This document shows, piece by piece, positions 7,963 to 17,502 of a DNA stretch of 64,000 nucleotides. This DNA comes from JAGDZR01 sp049115695. GTDB lineage: Bacteria; Bacteroidota; Bacteroidia; Cytophagales; Cyclobacteriaceae. A program made the position numbers and the translations under genes. The notes below the pieces were generated by a model, which searched no databases, was not told the origin of the DNA, and was given only the letters and a program-made list of their open reading frames with translations. Each line of letters starts with the position of its first letter. The stretch's first letter is position 1. The stretch lies in assembly GCA_049115695.1 (NCBI GenBank), contig JAGDZR010000012.1, positions 1-64,000 on the forward strand, written 5' to 3'.

Positions 7963-10611
7963 TTAGTTGAATTTGAAGTTGTAGGAGAAAGAAGGAACAA
8001 ACCAAAAAGCACTAACCTGTCTGAGTTCTTTGTAGGTTCCTTGACCAGGCGGTTGGTAGGGCCTTTCAGACCCTTCTACCGCTGACATGTTGATGGCAAA
8101 AGCATTTTTCTTGCCATATGCATTGTAGATGGAGAAATTCCATGTACGAACGCCTCGTTTTTTGGCTTTTTCAAAATTGATTCCAAGGTCCAGTCGATGA
8201 TATGCAGGTAGTCTTGCGTTGTTTCTGCCATCATAGTGCTCCACGGATTGGTTGACAATACTGCTTAGGCGATTGTAACCCAGATTGGGTAGTAGGGAGA
8301 GTGTACGATGCGAAGCAACAGGAAATGTGGCTGCATTACCGGTACCATAAATCCAAGAACCACTAAGATTGATTTTTTTGTTGATTTTGTGACTAGCTAC
8401 TACTGAGGCATCATGACGTCTGTCGTATTTGTAGGGATAAGCATTACCACCATTTAGCTTAGTGAATTTTCTGTTTGTACGAGAGAGGGTATATCCAACC
8501 CACCCTGTTGTTTTTCCAATGTTTTTTTTCAAGAATAATTCTGCGCCATAGGAATTACTGTTGCCATCGGTATGGATTTTTTGGTCCCATGAGACTTTTG
8601 CATCCGTAAAATTGGCTCCTTCCTGATAAGCGATAAGGTTATTCATGGTTTTATAGTACCCTTCCAGAGAAAGGAAGTATCCCTTTTGAAAGTCAAAGTT
8701 GAATGCTCCGGCAAGTTGTCTGGAGGTGCTTGGAGGTGCCTTTGAGGTAGCAGGTACCCAAAGATCCAGAGGAATGCCCATGGCACTGTTGGTAAGCAGA
8801 TGGATGAATTGCATCATCGAGGCGTAAGAAAGATTGACTTTAAGCAGTGGGTTTATCTTGTAACTGGCAGATATTCTTGGTTGCAGCGATTGGTAAGTAG
8901 TGTTGTCCACGAAGAGCATGGATCCATGAACACCGAGATTGGCTTGTAGTCTACTGGTGAGAGCAATCTCATCTTCTACAAATACAGAAGACTCGTTGGA
9001 GTATAAAACCGCACTGCGAAAGGTGGTGTCACGCTTACTTGTTCCATTTACAGTACTGAGTTGCCCAATCCCTGGCTCGAACCTGTGAAATATACTGTTG
9101 GTGCCGAATTTGATTTTATGTGTTTGATTGGCGAAATAATCGAATTGCGTTTTAAATCCGTAATCACGAATTTTTGAGTGAAATGCATTAGTAAAGCTGC
9201 TTGTCACATCCGGGCTTCCTTCTGTTTTGTTTTTTACTGCAATACCAAGATCGAATAGGGTATAGGTGCTATTGAAATTAAAAAACAACTTGTTATTGAA
9301 GGTGTGATTCCATCTGAACGAGGCTAGTTTATTGGCCCAAGCCACATCTACCTCAGAGCCGATAAATCCACTTGACCCGTCAGTATGTGTAACTTTTGTG
9401 CCTTCATCTACCCAAATAGCATCACCGCTTGAATAAAACGAAAGATACATATGATCTTTGTCGCTCACTTTGAAATTTGTCTTGGCCGTTAAATCCTGGA
9501 AGACAATATTTTGTCTGAGTTTGGCATTTGGATCACCATCCAGATCACCAATCATTTTCAGGGGTAGATCAATGAATGTCCTGCGACCGCTGAGCAAAAA
9601 GGAGGCCTTGTCTTTAATGATCGGACCTTCAATAGTGGCCTTGGAAAGTAAGTACCCTAATCCGATTTCACCTGTATATCGCTGCATATTTCCTTCTCTG
9701 AGTCGCACGTCCATGATGGAGGAAACTCGTCCACCATATCTGGCAGGAAAACCTCCTTTGTACATGTCCACATGTTTTATCGCGTCAGCGTTGAATGTAG
9801 AAAACAGATCAAAAGCATGGGAGGAGTTGTAGATGATGGCACCATCCACCAGGATCAGGTTTTGGTCCGGTCCACCTCCACGTACGTAGAAACCACCGGA
9901 GTTGTCATTTCCTGATTTGATTCCCGGCATGAGCGTCATGGTCTTTATGATATCAGGTTCACCCATAAATCTGGGGAGATTTTTAATCTCCTTTGGCTGT
10001 ACAGACATCTTGCTCATCTGATTTTCTGCCGTGCGACTGGCTGTGACCACTACTTCGTCCAACTCCCCAGCCTGAGGGGTGAGAAGAATGTCAACTGGTT
10101 GGTTGTCATTTGAAATGCTGATCTTTTGATCCTGATAACCAACATAGGAAACCCTAAGATTGGGTGTATTTCCCTGGTAAGTATAGCTGAAGAATCCATA
10201 AACATTTGTGACTGCCCCTGTTTTTCTTTGTTCATCATAAAGTGTGACACCTATTAAGGCTTCATTGCTATCTGAGTCCTTTACATATCCACTGACGGTT
10301 CTCTTTTCAGAATTATCTGAGTTTTTAAAGAGAAGAATTTTTCGATCTTTAAGTTGATAGCGGCACTGGCAAGTTTCGGAAATACGGTTGAGTAGTTCGT
10401 CCAGGGTGTTTTTGTCCTTAGATAACTCAATAGCTCCAGTAGATGAAAGGGTATTTGAACTGTAGGAGAAAGTGAAGTCTGTTTGAGATTCAATTTCACC
10501 TATGACCTTTTCTATGGAATATGTGCCCGGTGTGATTTGGATGATTTGATCTGTTTGAGCATGGACTGCTGATACCATCAGACAGCCCAGTATTACTAGT
10601 GCTTTTTGCAT
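7963..10611 (-). CDS. TonB-dependent receptor with N-terminal STN signalling domain
   Basis: Outer-membrane transducer of 882 residues. Order seen: signal peptide (cleavage near AVHA-QT), STN domain at about 25-95, carboxypeptidase-regulatory-like beta domain at about 105-175, TonB plug containing a GGFYVRGGGPDQNLILVDGA segment, then a beta-barrel ending in a terminal phenylalanine-type strand (SYNFKFN). Receptors with an STN domain pass substrate binding to a FecR anti-sigma factor, and both fecR and an ECF sigma gene lie immediately upstream. It is not followed by a susD, so it is not part of the polysaccharide uptake pairs; substrate unknown. Confidence 0.92.
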   Translation of the reverse strand: MQKALVILGCLMVSAVHAQTDQIIQITPGTYSIEKVIGEIESQTDFTFSYSSNTLSSTGAIELSKDKNTLDELLNRISETCQCRYQLKDRKILLFKNSDNSEKRTVSGYVKDSDSNEALIGVTLYDEQRKTGAVTNVYGFFSYTYQGNTPNLRVSYVGYQDQKISISNDNQPVDILLTPQAGELDEVVVTASRTAENQMSKMSVQPKEIKNLPRFMGEPDIIKTMTLMPGIKSGNDNSGGFYVRGGGPDQNLILVDGAIIYNSSHAFDLFSTFNADAIKHVDMYKGGFPARYGGRVSSIMDVRLREGNMQRYTGEIGLGYLLSKATIEGPIIKDKASFLLSGRRTFIDLPLKMIGDLDGDPNAKLRQNIVFQDLTAKTNFKVSDKDHMYLSFYSSGDAIWVDEGTKVTHTDGSSGFIGSEVDVAWANKLASFRWNHTFNNKLFFNFNSTYTLFDLGIAVKNKTEGSPDVTSSFTNAFHSKIRDYGFKTQFDYFANQTHKIKFGTNSIFHRFEPGIGQLSTVNGTSKRDTTFRSAVLYSNESSVFVEDEIALTSRLQANLGVHGSMLFVDNTTYQSLQPRISASYKINPLLKVNLSYASMMQFIHLLTNSAMGIPLDLWVPATSKAPPSTSRQLAGAFNFDFQKGYFLSLEGYYKTMNNLIAYQEGANFTDAKVSWDQKIHTDGNSNSYGAELFLKKNIGKTTGWVGYTLSRTNRKFTKLNGGNAYPYKYDRRHDASVVASHKINKKINLSGSWIYGTGNAATFPVASHRTLSLLPNLGYNRLSSIVNQSVEHYDGRNNARLPAYHRLDLGINFEKAKKRGVRTWNFSIYNAYGKKNAFAINMSAVEGSERPYQPPGQGTYKELRQVSAFWFVPSFSYNFKFN

Positions 10612-10623
10612 TGTTGTGATTTG

Positions 10624-11559
10624 TTATTTTGAGTAAATTTTAAATCCGGTCGATGTGATGCTGACCTTTGCACCTAGAATGATCGATATCTCATTAAGGA
10701 CTTCCTCAATAGTTGCTTTTTCGAAAACTGTGCTCAATTGAACCTTATCGTCAATTTCATCTAATTCTATGTCGACGTGATAGAGTTTCTCAATATCTGT
10801 AATAGCAATCGATAATGGGGTTTGCTCGAAAATCAGGCGTTGTGTTTTCCAGGCGTTGTGATTGGGATTGTACTGAATCAATTTGATCCCTTGAGATGCC
10901 GAAAAGGCTGCAGCCATACCTACTGTGAGGATCTCTTTGGTAGCGCCATCATCAAAGGCAACTTTACCTTCAATTACACTCAATGTGATATTGTGGTCCC
11001 GATATTCCAGACTGAACTCAGTCCCAAGTACAGTAGTTGAGATATTTCCTGTTTCTACAATAAATGGCCTGTCCGGATTCTTTGTTACTTGAAATTGACC
11101 TGTTCCTTCCAGCACTACTCGTCTGTCATCTTCATCGTATGACTGACTAACTTTTAGACTGGCTCCCTGATCAAGCGTGACAGTAGTGCCATCGGATAGT
11201 GTAAAGGTTTCTACATTGTGATGAGCAATCAGAGTAGGACTCTCAGTAATACCATTGAATAAGAAAAAGTAAATCAAATAGCTGGCCACAACAAGTAGAG
11301 AAATTGAAGCTGCCCACCTGAAGTATAGAGGTCTGTTCTGTCTTCGGATATGTGATTGTACTTTTTCCCAGTCAGCTTGTCTGGTGTCAGCACTGAGATA
11401 GGTAATCTCACCTGATTCCTGCCAGAGTTTGACTACTGATTTGTACGCAGATTGGTTATCGCTAGAAGCCGAGCGCCAGGAGTTGAGTTGAGCGCTTTGA
11501 TGCTCGGATAGTTCATCCCTTTGTTGCCTGATGATTAATTCAAAAATATCGTCACTCAT
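10624..11559 (-). CDS. FecR-family anti-sigma factor
   Basis: Membrane-spanning regulator that holds the partner ECF sigma factor until the STN receptor signals. Seen: an N-terminal cytoplasmic helical region, one membrane helix (SISLLVVASYLIYFFLF), a periplasmic FecR domain with DGTTVTLDQGASLKV and FIVETGNISTTVLGTEFSL, and a C-terminal DUF4974-like segment with RLIFEQTPLSIAITDIEKLY. I chose the ATG at 11559 (MSDDIFELI), the common start of this family; another in-frame ATG at 11598 would add 13 residues. It starts 68 bp after the sigma gene stop and ends 12 bp before the receptor. Confidence 0.93.
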   Translation of the reverse strand: MSDDIFELIIRQQRDELSEHQSAQLNSWRSASSDNQSAYKSVVKLWQESGEITYLSADTRQADWEKVQSHIRRQNRPLYFRWAASISLLVVASYLIYFFLFNGITESPTLIAHHNVETFTLSDGTTVTLDQGASLKVSQSYDEDDRRVVLEGTGQFQVTKNPDRPFIVETGNISTTVLGTEFSLEYRDHNITLSVIEGKVAFDDGATKEILTVGMAAAFSASQGIKLIQYNPNHNAWKTQRLIFEQTPLSIAITDIEKLYHVDIELDEIDDKVQLSTVFEKATIEEVLNEISIILGAKVSITSTGFKIYSK

Positions 11560-11626
11560 GTTTCGTCGTTTGATTAATAGAGAGAGAAAATCAAACAAAC
11601 ACGTACGAGAGATCGATATTTTTTTT

Positions 11627-12163
11627 CTAGATATTCATCAAGTATATGATTATCAGTAGTTTACCCCTCAAAATTTTTAGCGCTTTTGAGATCTGAGTTT
11701 CTACAGTTCGCTTGGAAATGCTCAGTCGATCGGCTATCTTTTGGTTGCTTAATCCTTCAAATCTGTTCATGATAAAGATGCGACGGCATTGCTCAGGGAG
11801 CTCGTCAATGGCTGCCCAAATTAGTGTTTCGGCTTCTGCCTGCTCAAGCAAGTCCTGATCGATCGTTAAGTCAGCCTCATTTGGAACCATGAACGTCTGA
11901 TCATTTTTCAAGGACAGTAGGCATTGATGATAAACAGACTTGATGAGATAAGATTTAAGAGAAGTTGAGATATTGATGTTAGATCGCTTGTCGTAGAGTC
12001 TTATAAAAACTTCCTGAACCACATCTCTAGCTAAATCTGGTGTTTTTACAAACTTCATGGCGTAAGAAATAAGTAATGAGTAATACTCATTGAAAAGTTG
12101 TTGATAGGCCAGTTCGTTTCCTTTTTTCAACCCTCCAATAATTGCTCGATCCTCAGTTCTCAT
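11627..12163 (-). CDS. RNA polymerase ECF sigma-70 factor, FecI-like
   Basis: 178-residue extracytoplasmic-function sigma factor with region 2 (YAMKFVKTPDLARDVVQEVFIRLY, the core-binding and -10 helix) and region 4 helix-turn-helix (EGLSNQKIADRLSISKRTVE). It is the first gene of the sigma / FecR / TonB receptor / lipoprotein unit and is expected to drive expression of the receptor genes when released by FecR. No sign of damage. The regulated substrate is unknown. Confidence 0.94.
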   Translation of the reverse strand: MRTEDRAIIGGLKKGNELAYQQLFNEYYSLLISYAMKFVKTPDLARDVVQEVFIRLYDKRSNINISTSLKSYLIKSVYHQCLLSLKNDQTFMVPNEADLTIDQDLLEQAEAETLIWAAIDELPEQCRRIFIMNRFEGLSNQKIADRLSISKRTVETQISKALKILRGKLLIIIYLMNI

Positions 12164-12472
12164 TACCTATTCTTGTTCCTTCTGATTTGAGTTCAACGTC
12201 CTTGTTTGAGCTAAACACCAGAATCGACCAATGGTGCTGTTTATAACATCCACACTGCACATTGCCTGATCTAGCCGATATTCCTGGCGGCTAAGTTAGC
12301 CACCAATTGTTATAAGGTGATTCATTATTCCTACCTGGCAGGCTTATTTACTTTGATCCAAAATTTCAAAGGGGGTTAGTCAAGATTCTGCTATCAGAAC
12401 AGGTGTATGGTTTTAATTGCATTCAGTATTTCACATCTGGAATTTTTTAATTCACAAATTGTGAAAATGGTT
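12164..12472. other. Intergenic region between sigma gene and histidine kinase gene
   Basis: 309 bp without a coding frame I can support. It should carry the promoter of the sigma-factor unit and the end of the kinase transcript. It holds one copy (12294-12396) of an imperfect repeat whose second copy lies at 16468-16578. No clear hairpin terminator with a T-run was found. Confidence 0.6.
12294..12396. repeat. Imperfect intergenic repeat, copy 1
   Basis: Shares an ordered series of blocks with 16468-16578: AGTTAGCC, TTATAAGGTGA / TAATAAGGTGA, CTTATT / TTATTAC, CCTGGCAGG / CCTGGTGGG, ACTTT(g)AT, CAAAATTTCA, and TCAAGAT..TGCT(t)ATC. Small gaps separate the blocks. Same orientation in both copies. 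Neither copy is coding. Confidence 0.6.
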
Positions 12473-15400
12473 TTATTTGGATTGTTGACGCTTTGGTAAT
12501 TCAATTTTGAATTGTGTTCCCTTATCTCCTGAATCAACGGTAATCTTTCCTGCATGTTCCTCAATAATCCCATAGGAAATGTAAAGGCCTAGACCGGTCC
12601 CCTTTCCAGCTTCCTTGGTGGTATAAAATGGATCAAATAGATGTGGTATTTCAGCTTGGTCAATTCCTATCCCATTATCACGAATCAAGATGGTAATGCA
12701 ATCATCAGAAGATGTCATTTCAATTGCTATAGTCCCTTTATGTGCGACAGCATCGATAGCATTGCTTAGAAGGTTTACGAAAAGTTGACCGATTTTGCCC
12801 GGTAGGCATTCGCATGTAAGACTTTTGGGGAATCGACTGTCAATTTGGATTGATTTGGGTTTTATTTTGTGAGAGAGAATAACAAGCGCGTCTTCACAAC
12901 ATTCGACAATGTTGTATGCCTCGAAATTCTGATTTTCGTTATAGCTGTAGTTTCTGAGACTGCTTATAATTTGAGAACTTTTTTCAACTCCCATTCCAAT
13001 GATTTCCTTCAGCTTTAAGTATATCTCCTGATCTTCCTTGCCAAGTTTGTTAGACTTCTCATATAATTCGAATAATCCTTGAGTGGCTCCTGAAATGAAA
13101 TTGATAGGGTTGTTTATCTCATGCGCAATACCTGCAGTGAAAATTCCAAGAGAGGCCATTTTTTCAGATAATAATAGCTTTGATTTGGTTTCCTTAAGTG
13201 TTTTAATCGTTTCCTCGAGATGTTTAGCCTTTTCCAGAAGTTGATTATTCGAATCTTCTAGTTGTGTATTGAGATTGCTCACCTCAGTGGTGCGTTCTAC
13301 TACCTGTCTTTCCAGCTCCTTTTTTCGTTCAATGAGTGATATAGTTCTATATCTGATAAACCCAATGATACCCGCCAGCACGATGATGATAAGTCCTATA
13401 TAAAAATAGGTGGTCATCCACCATGGAGGAATGATAATGATTTGGATGGATGCAACCTCCTCAGACCAGATGCCATCTCGATTTGCAGATTTTACTTCAA
13501 AAATGTAATTACCGGGATCCAGATTGGTATAGGTAGCTTCTTTCCGCGTCCTGACAAAATTCCATTGCTCTTCAAAATTTTGGAGTCTGTAGGCATATTG
13601 AGTCCGATCAGGCTGAGTAAAACCAATTCCAACGTAGGATATCGTAAATACTGATTGATCATATGCAAGATTTATTTGATCCGTCTGACTCATGTGTTTT
13701 TTGAGAACTGAATTGGCCCCTATCTCCACCGGTTGATTGAATATGCTCAAGCCAATGATTTTAGGAATAGGGACATTGTGATCTTGGGACATGCTGTCAG
13801 GATGAAATATGTTATAGCCTTTGTAACCTCCAATCGCAATCTCTCCGGTGGACAATTTTTTAATTGCTCTTTTATTGAACTCTCCACTTTGAACACCATC
13901 ATCGCTGTAGTAATTTTTTACTTCATAGGTTTTGGGGTCAAATCGGGTAAGACTTTTTGATGTACCCATCCATAAGCGACCTTCTTTGTCGGAAGCAATT
14001 GACCTGATATTGTCACTGTCAAATCCATGGTCGGAATCAAAGTTCTCAAAGTGATTAAGTTCAGGAATGTATTTACTTAGCCCTCCTTCAGTAGCTGCCC
14101 AAATATGTTGATCTTGATCTTCAAATATAAAATTTACCGTGTTGCTTGCCAGCGAATTTGAATCATTCGGGTCGTGTGCATATCTGTGAAATTTGAGGGA
14201 TTGAGGATCCCCTGATGTCTTGTTCAGTCCATTGAATTCCGTGGCAATCCATATTTCACCTTTGGACGTTTCCATGAAGTGCAGTATGTTGTCGTCATTT
14301 AGCGAAAGACCTGTTGATGGATCAGATTCATAACTACTGATTAGATTTCCATCTGGGTTGAATATTGATAATCCATACCGGTAACCACCGATCCACATGT
14401 TTCCCTGGCTGTCTTTGAACATTGAATAGATGTCTCTAAGTCCTTCTATGGAAGCGTATGGGGTTGTGAATTTTCCAGAATTTGGGTTAAAAACGGAAAT
14501 GCCTGTTTGCCAGGTCCCAATCCACAGGCCCCCTTGATTGTCTCTTTCGATGCATAGGGCTGCATTAGAGCCAATGCTATTCTTGTCTTTTTCGTTTCGT
14601 TGATAGCTTGTAAACTGATTGTTGGATCTATCCATAAAGTTCAAACCACCTCCATCGGTTGTGATCCATATATTACCCGCTGAGGTTTCCAAAAAACTAG
14701 TGACGACAGGACTGCTGATTGAATTTCCGGTTTCGGAGTATTCATAGAGTTCAAACTTTGAAACCGCAGGATCATAAATGTCTATTCCCGCAAGATGGCT
14801 GCCTACCCAGAATCTTCCTTGACGATCTTCAAACAGATACCTGACAGACATGTTACCAATGCTGTTTGGATCATTATCGCTGGGTTGAAATCTTGTAAAA
14901 TTGTCTTCCTCAGGATTGAAAAGATGTAATCCTCCATTTTGATTTGCAAGCCAGATATTTCCTTTAGCATCTTCGATCATATGATCAACTCTGTTGTTGA
15001 ACAAAGAATGATTGTCATCTGGTTGGTTTTGATATAGAGTGAAAGCATCCATTGAGCTTTCAAGACGGGTTTTAAGTACTCCAAAATCCGAGAGCATTAC
15101 CCAAAGTTGATCTTGTGAATCTACGAACAATCGTCTCACAGGTCTATCGCCAAGGACCTGTCTTATATTTATTTGCCCAAAACGTTCAATTTTTGATGAT
15201 TGATCATCATATACCCAAACACCAAAGTCACTGGTTCCTAATAATAGCGTCTGATCAGGTCCACTTTCAATATCAAGAACCGTGTGTTGTGTCAATAATT
15301 TGGCATTCCACGATGCAATGACCGATCGAAACTCTTTTCTCTTTTCATCGAAAAGTTGTAAACCTCCAGCTGCACCGCTTACCCAGATTCTGCCTCTCTT

Positions 15401-15856
15401 ATCTTCATGAATGTCATGAATGTGATTATTTGCTCCATTTTTTGACGCAATAGGTTCATTGACATGACGCTTAAAGTTGTCAAGATCGCGATTGTACTCA
15501 TATATTCCGTTTTCGGTTGCAATCCAGAATCTATTCCTCCTATCCTCGAGTACTTGGTAAACTCGACTGGCATTAAGACTTGTTGTATCATTGCTATACA
15601 GGTATTCTGTTAAGTTAACTCCATCATATTTGTGAAGGCCGGCAAGTGTCCCAATCCATATGTACCCTTCATAATCCTGTGCAATGCATTCAATTCTATT
15701 ACTATTGAGCGGTATGTTTAAGTGCTTGAATTTGTACTGTGCCGGGAGACTTACAGCACCCATCAATAGCATGCATACAAAAGCGAATATGGTTTTACTG
15801 TATTTATGAGAAGACATTGATTTTCCTGGGGCTTTGTTTTTTAATCTGTCAATCAT
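12473..15856 (-). CDS. Two-component sensor histidine kinase with periplasmic beta-propeller
   Basis: 1127 residues. Order seen: signal/anchor at about 20-40, many regulator-propeller repeats (IWIGT, FWVGS, LWMGT type) from about 45 to 715, a Y_Y_Y-type Ig domain ending DPGNYIFEVKSANRDGIW, a membrane helix near 805-825, a coiled coil, then a kinase core with the phosphoacceptor His about residue 912 in AHEINNPINF, the N box (NLLSNAIDAV), G boxes (DNGIGID, GKGTGLGL). Hybrid HTCS regulators of polysaccharide genes share this sensor but continue into a receiver and AraC-type DNA-binding domain; this protein stops after the kinase. A stand-alone receiver gene lies 6 bp upstream in the same operon. 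Ligand unknown; closeness to the alginate genes suggests, but does not show, a saccharide. Confidence 0.92.
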   Translation of the reverse strand: MIDRLKNKAPGKSMSSHKYSKTIFAFVCMLLMGAVSLPAQYKFKHLNIPLNSNRIECIAQDYEGYIWIGTLAGLHKYDGVNLTEYLYSNDTTSLNASRVYQVLEDRRNRFWIATENGIYEYNRDLDNFKRHVNEPIASKNGANNHIHDIHEDKRGRIWVSGAAGGLQLFDEKRKEFRSVIASWNAKLLTQHTVLDIESGPDQTLLLGTSDFGVWVYDDQSSKIERFGQINIRQVLGDRPVRRLFVDSQDQLWVMLSDFGVLKTRLESSMDAFTLYQNQPDDNHSLFNNRVDHMIEDAKGNIWLANQNGGLHLFNPEEDNFTRFQPSDNDPNSIGNMSVRYLFEDRQGRFWVGSHLAGIDIYDPAVSKFELYEYSETGNSISSPVVTSFLETSAGNIWITTDGGGLNFMDRSNNQFTSYQRNEKDKNSIGSNAALCIERDNQGGLWIGTWQTGISVFNPNSGKFTTPYASIEGLRDIYSMFKDSQGNMWIGGYRYGLSIFNPDGNLISSYESDPSTGLSLNDDNILHFMETSKGEIWIATEFNGLNKTSGDPQSLKFHRYAHDPNDSNSLASNTVNFIFEDQDQHIWAATEGGLSKYIPELNHFENFDSDHGFDSDNIRSIASDKEGRLWMGTSKSLTRFDPKTYEVKNYYSDDGVQSGEFNKRAIKKLSTGEIAIGGYKGYNIFHPDSMSQDHNVPIPKIIGLSIFNQPVEIGANSVLKKHMSQTDQINLAYDQSVFTISYVGIGFTQPDRTQYAYRLQNFEEQWNFVRTRKEATYTNLDPGNYIFEVKSANRDGIWSEEVASIQIIIIPPWWMTTYFYIGLIIIVLAGIIGFIRYRTISLIERKKELERQVVERTTEVSNLNTQLEDSNNQLLEKAKHLEETIKTLKETKSKLLLSEKMASLGIFTAGIAHEINNPINFISGATQGLFELYEKSNKLGKEDQEIYLKLKEIIGMGVEKSSQIISSLRNYSYNENQNFEAYNIVECCEDALVILSHKIKPKSIQIDSRFPKSLTCECLPGKIGQLFVNLLSNAIDAVAHKGTIAIEMTSSDDCITILIRDNGIGIDQAEIPHLFDPFYTTKEAGKGTGLGLYISYGIIEEHAGKITVDSGDKGTQFKIELPKRQQSK

Positions 15857-15862
15857 AAGTGT

Positions 15863-16234
15863 CTAATTGACTAGCTGATTGACGTGTTGGATAAAGTCAG
15901 ACTTGTTCAATGGTTTGGATAGATAAGCTTCCAATATTCCATCTTGTATTGCCGAATCAATCTCATCAGATTTAACAAATGCTGAAAGCATCATTAATTT
16001 AACCCCACTGTAGCGCTCCTTAACCTGGCGAGCAAATGTCAGTCCATCCATCTGGGGCATTTTCCAGTCTGTAATGATCAGTTTGATCTCGGGATGGTCA
16101 TCTAAGATTTTGAAGCCATCAGCGGCGGATAATGCCGAATGAATATTGAACTTTTGGTTTAGCAGAACTTCAAATAAAAAGAGGTTGGTCTCTTCATCAT
16201 CTACATACAGTATGGGTATTTGCTTTATTTGCAC
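15863..16234 (-). CDS. CheY-like single-domain response regulator
   Basis: 123 residues made only of a receiver domain: acidic pair DD at 12-13, phosphoacceptor Asp56 in IITDWKMPQMDG, a conserved Ser/Thr region (MMLSAF) and the Lys in LSKPL. There is no output or DNA-binding domain. It is the first gene of the operon and is followed after 6 bp by the propeller histidine kinase, the evident partner. Signal must therefore leave through protein contact or a further phosphotransfer step encoded elsewhere. Confidence 0.9.
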   Translation of the reverse strand: MQIKQIPILYVDDEETNLFLFEVLLNQKFNIHSALSAADGFKILDDHPEIKLIITDWKMPQMDGLTFARQVKERYSGVKLMMLSAFVKSDEIDSAIQDGILEAYLSKPLNKSDFIQHVNQLVN

Positions 16235-16467
16235 AGAGTTTTAAAGTTGCCGTCAAACTAAGTTAATCAACTAATATCATAATATTGATTAGATTTTATC
16301 TGAGTCATTATTTGGACAATTGTTCCAACGCCGATGCTCGATTACCTAACAAATCCAGACTATCCTGGTATTGCATATTTAAAACTCACCCAACGTTGAT
16401 TAATTTAAGTTGTCCTGGTTTTTTCTATAGGGGATCAGTTTATTCTTGGAAGTCCAATGTACGGTTT

Positions 16468-16578
16468 AGTTAGCCAGTTCACTTTTTATAATAAGGTGAC
16501 TTATTACCAACGCCTGGTGGGCCTATTCACTTTTATCAAAATTTCAGAAGGATATCCATTGTCAAGATCTTGCTTATC
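16468..16578. repeat. Imperfect intergenic repeat, copy 2
   Basis: Partner of 12294-12396 (see there for the shared blocks). The two copies flank the receiver/histidine-kinase operon in the same orientation. Just downstream, CCAACGATGGTGTGCTTTTAT (16632-16652) also resembles CGACCAATGGTGCTGTTTATA on the other side of copy 1, which suggests the related region may be longer but rearranged. Confidence 0.55.
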
Positions 16579-16716
16579 GCTCAGTGTAAAAATCTAATAG
16601 GACTTAGTTTTTTGTATCGTGATTATCCGCTTTTGATGAACAATCAAGACCCAACGATGGTGTGCTTTTATTAAAAAAAATGCTGAAAATATTTTTATTC
16701 TAATTAGTCTACCATA

Positions 16717-16732
16717 AATTGGTCGACCAATT
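16717..16732. promoter_or_regulatory. Operator of the FadR-type family, site 1
   Basis: Perfect 16-bp palindrome AATTGGTCGACCAATT ending 16 bp before the ATG of the regulator at 16749, so autoregulation is likely. An imperfect relative (TTAGTCTACCATAA) sits just upstream. Four similar sites lie at 18885, 31846, 39110 and 40324. FadR-family regulators typically bind short palindromes of TGGT..ACCA type; binding here is inferred. Confidence 0.75.
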
Positions 16733-16748
16733 ATAGGTTTTAACCCGA

Positions 16749-17465
16749 ATGGAATTACTTAACAACTTTTCTCAAATAGAGATTGAGTCGCCTTCAGACA
16801 AGATCATTCGACAGATCAAGGATCTGATTTCTTCAGGACAATTAAAACCTGGAGATAAGTTGCCATCTGAACGACTTATGTGCGAAAGGTTGGGGGTCGG
16901 TCGGACTCATCTTCGAGATGCGCTCAAAAAATTGGAATTCTATGGCATCCTCAAGACGCTTCCGCAGAGTGGTTCTGTTGTGGCTGGTCTAGGACTCCCT
17001 GCACTCGAAGGATTGATTACAGACATGTTGAGTTTGCATGGAAATGATTTTAAATCACTCGTTGAGACCAGGGTAATTCTTGAAATGAATGCTGCAATGC
17101 TTGCAGCTAATAATAGAACAGAGACTGATTTGATCGAGTTGGAACACGCATTGGTTGCGCATAAAGAGAAAGTCAGTAGAAATGAATCTACTGTGGAAGA
17201 AGACTTACTGTTTCATTTGAAGATTGCTGAGGCAAGTAAGAATTCTGTGCTCAAGTCGCTTATGCTCATCATTACTCCTGATATCATCACATACTTCAAA
17301 ACGCATGATGTGTGTGGTGAAGGGAGGTCAGAAATTGCATTGGAACAGCATGACATGCTCCTCAAATGCATAAAAGAAGGGGATTCAGCATCAGCGGGGC
17401 TGCTCATAAAAGAACATCTCAGTGATATCGTTGATTATGTGAATGGTCCGGAACTTAAAGTGTAA
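16749..17465 (+). CDS. FadR-family GntR transcriptional regulator (alginate regulator 1)
   Basis: 238 residues: an N-terminal winged helix-turn-helix (SSGQLKPGDKLPSERLMCERLGVGRTHLRDALKKLE, about 30-70) and a C-terminal all-helical FCD ligand-binding domain. Two close paralogues are encoded at 28243 and 40357; they share the segments GDKLPSER, EFYGILKT.PQSG and EEDLLFH.KIAEA.KNSVL. FadR-type repressors control alginate genes in other marine Bacteroidota (AusR of Zobellia galactanivorans is the named precedent) and respond to a breakdown product. Preceded by a perfect palindromic operator, and followed 37 bp later by the PKD lipoprotein gene. Confidence 0.93.
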   Translation: MELLNNFSQIEIESPSDKIIRQIKDLISSGQLKPGDKLPSERLMCERLGVGRTHLRDALKKLEFYGILKTLPQSGSVVAGLGLPALEGLITDMLSLHGNDFKSLVETRVILEMNAAMLAANNRTETDLIELEHALVAHKEKVSRNESTVEEDLLFHLKIAEASKNSVLKSLMLIITPDIITYFKTHDVCGEGRSEIALEQHDMLLKCIKEGDSASAGLLIKEHLSDIVDYVNGPELKV

Positions 17466-17502
17466 TTGAATTAGAAACAAATAGATAGAAAACGTAACAA
17501 TT

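Larger units (their letters stand above)
16235..16748. other. Divergent intergenic region, receiver gene / FadR-type regulator
   Basis: 514 bp holding the promoters for the minus-strand signalling operon and the plus-strand alginate regulator. It contains repeat copy 2 (16468-16578) and the perfect palindromic operator at 16717-16732. An open frame at 16285-16473 has no recognisable features or start signal and I do not call it a gene. Confidence 0.6.

Noticed and set aside
12473..15856. Hybrid HTCS regulator of the alginate locus
   Set aside because: The protein ends after the kinase ATPase domain and has no receiver or AraC-type DNA-binding domain.
16285..16473. 62-residue frame in the receiver/regulator gap
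   Set aside because: No ribosome site, domain or signal feature, and it lies in a region that behaves as regulatory DNA.
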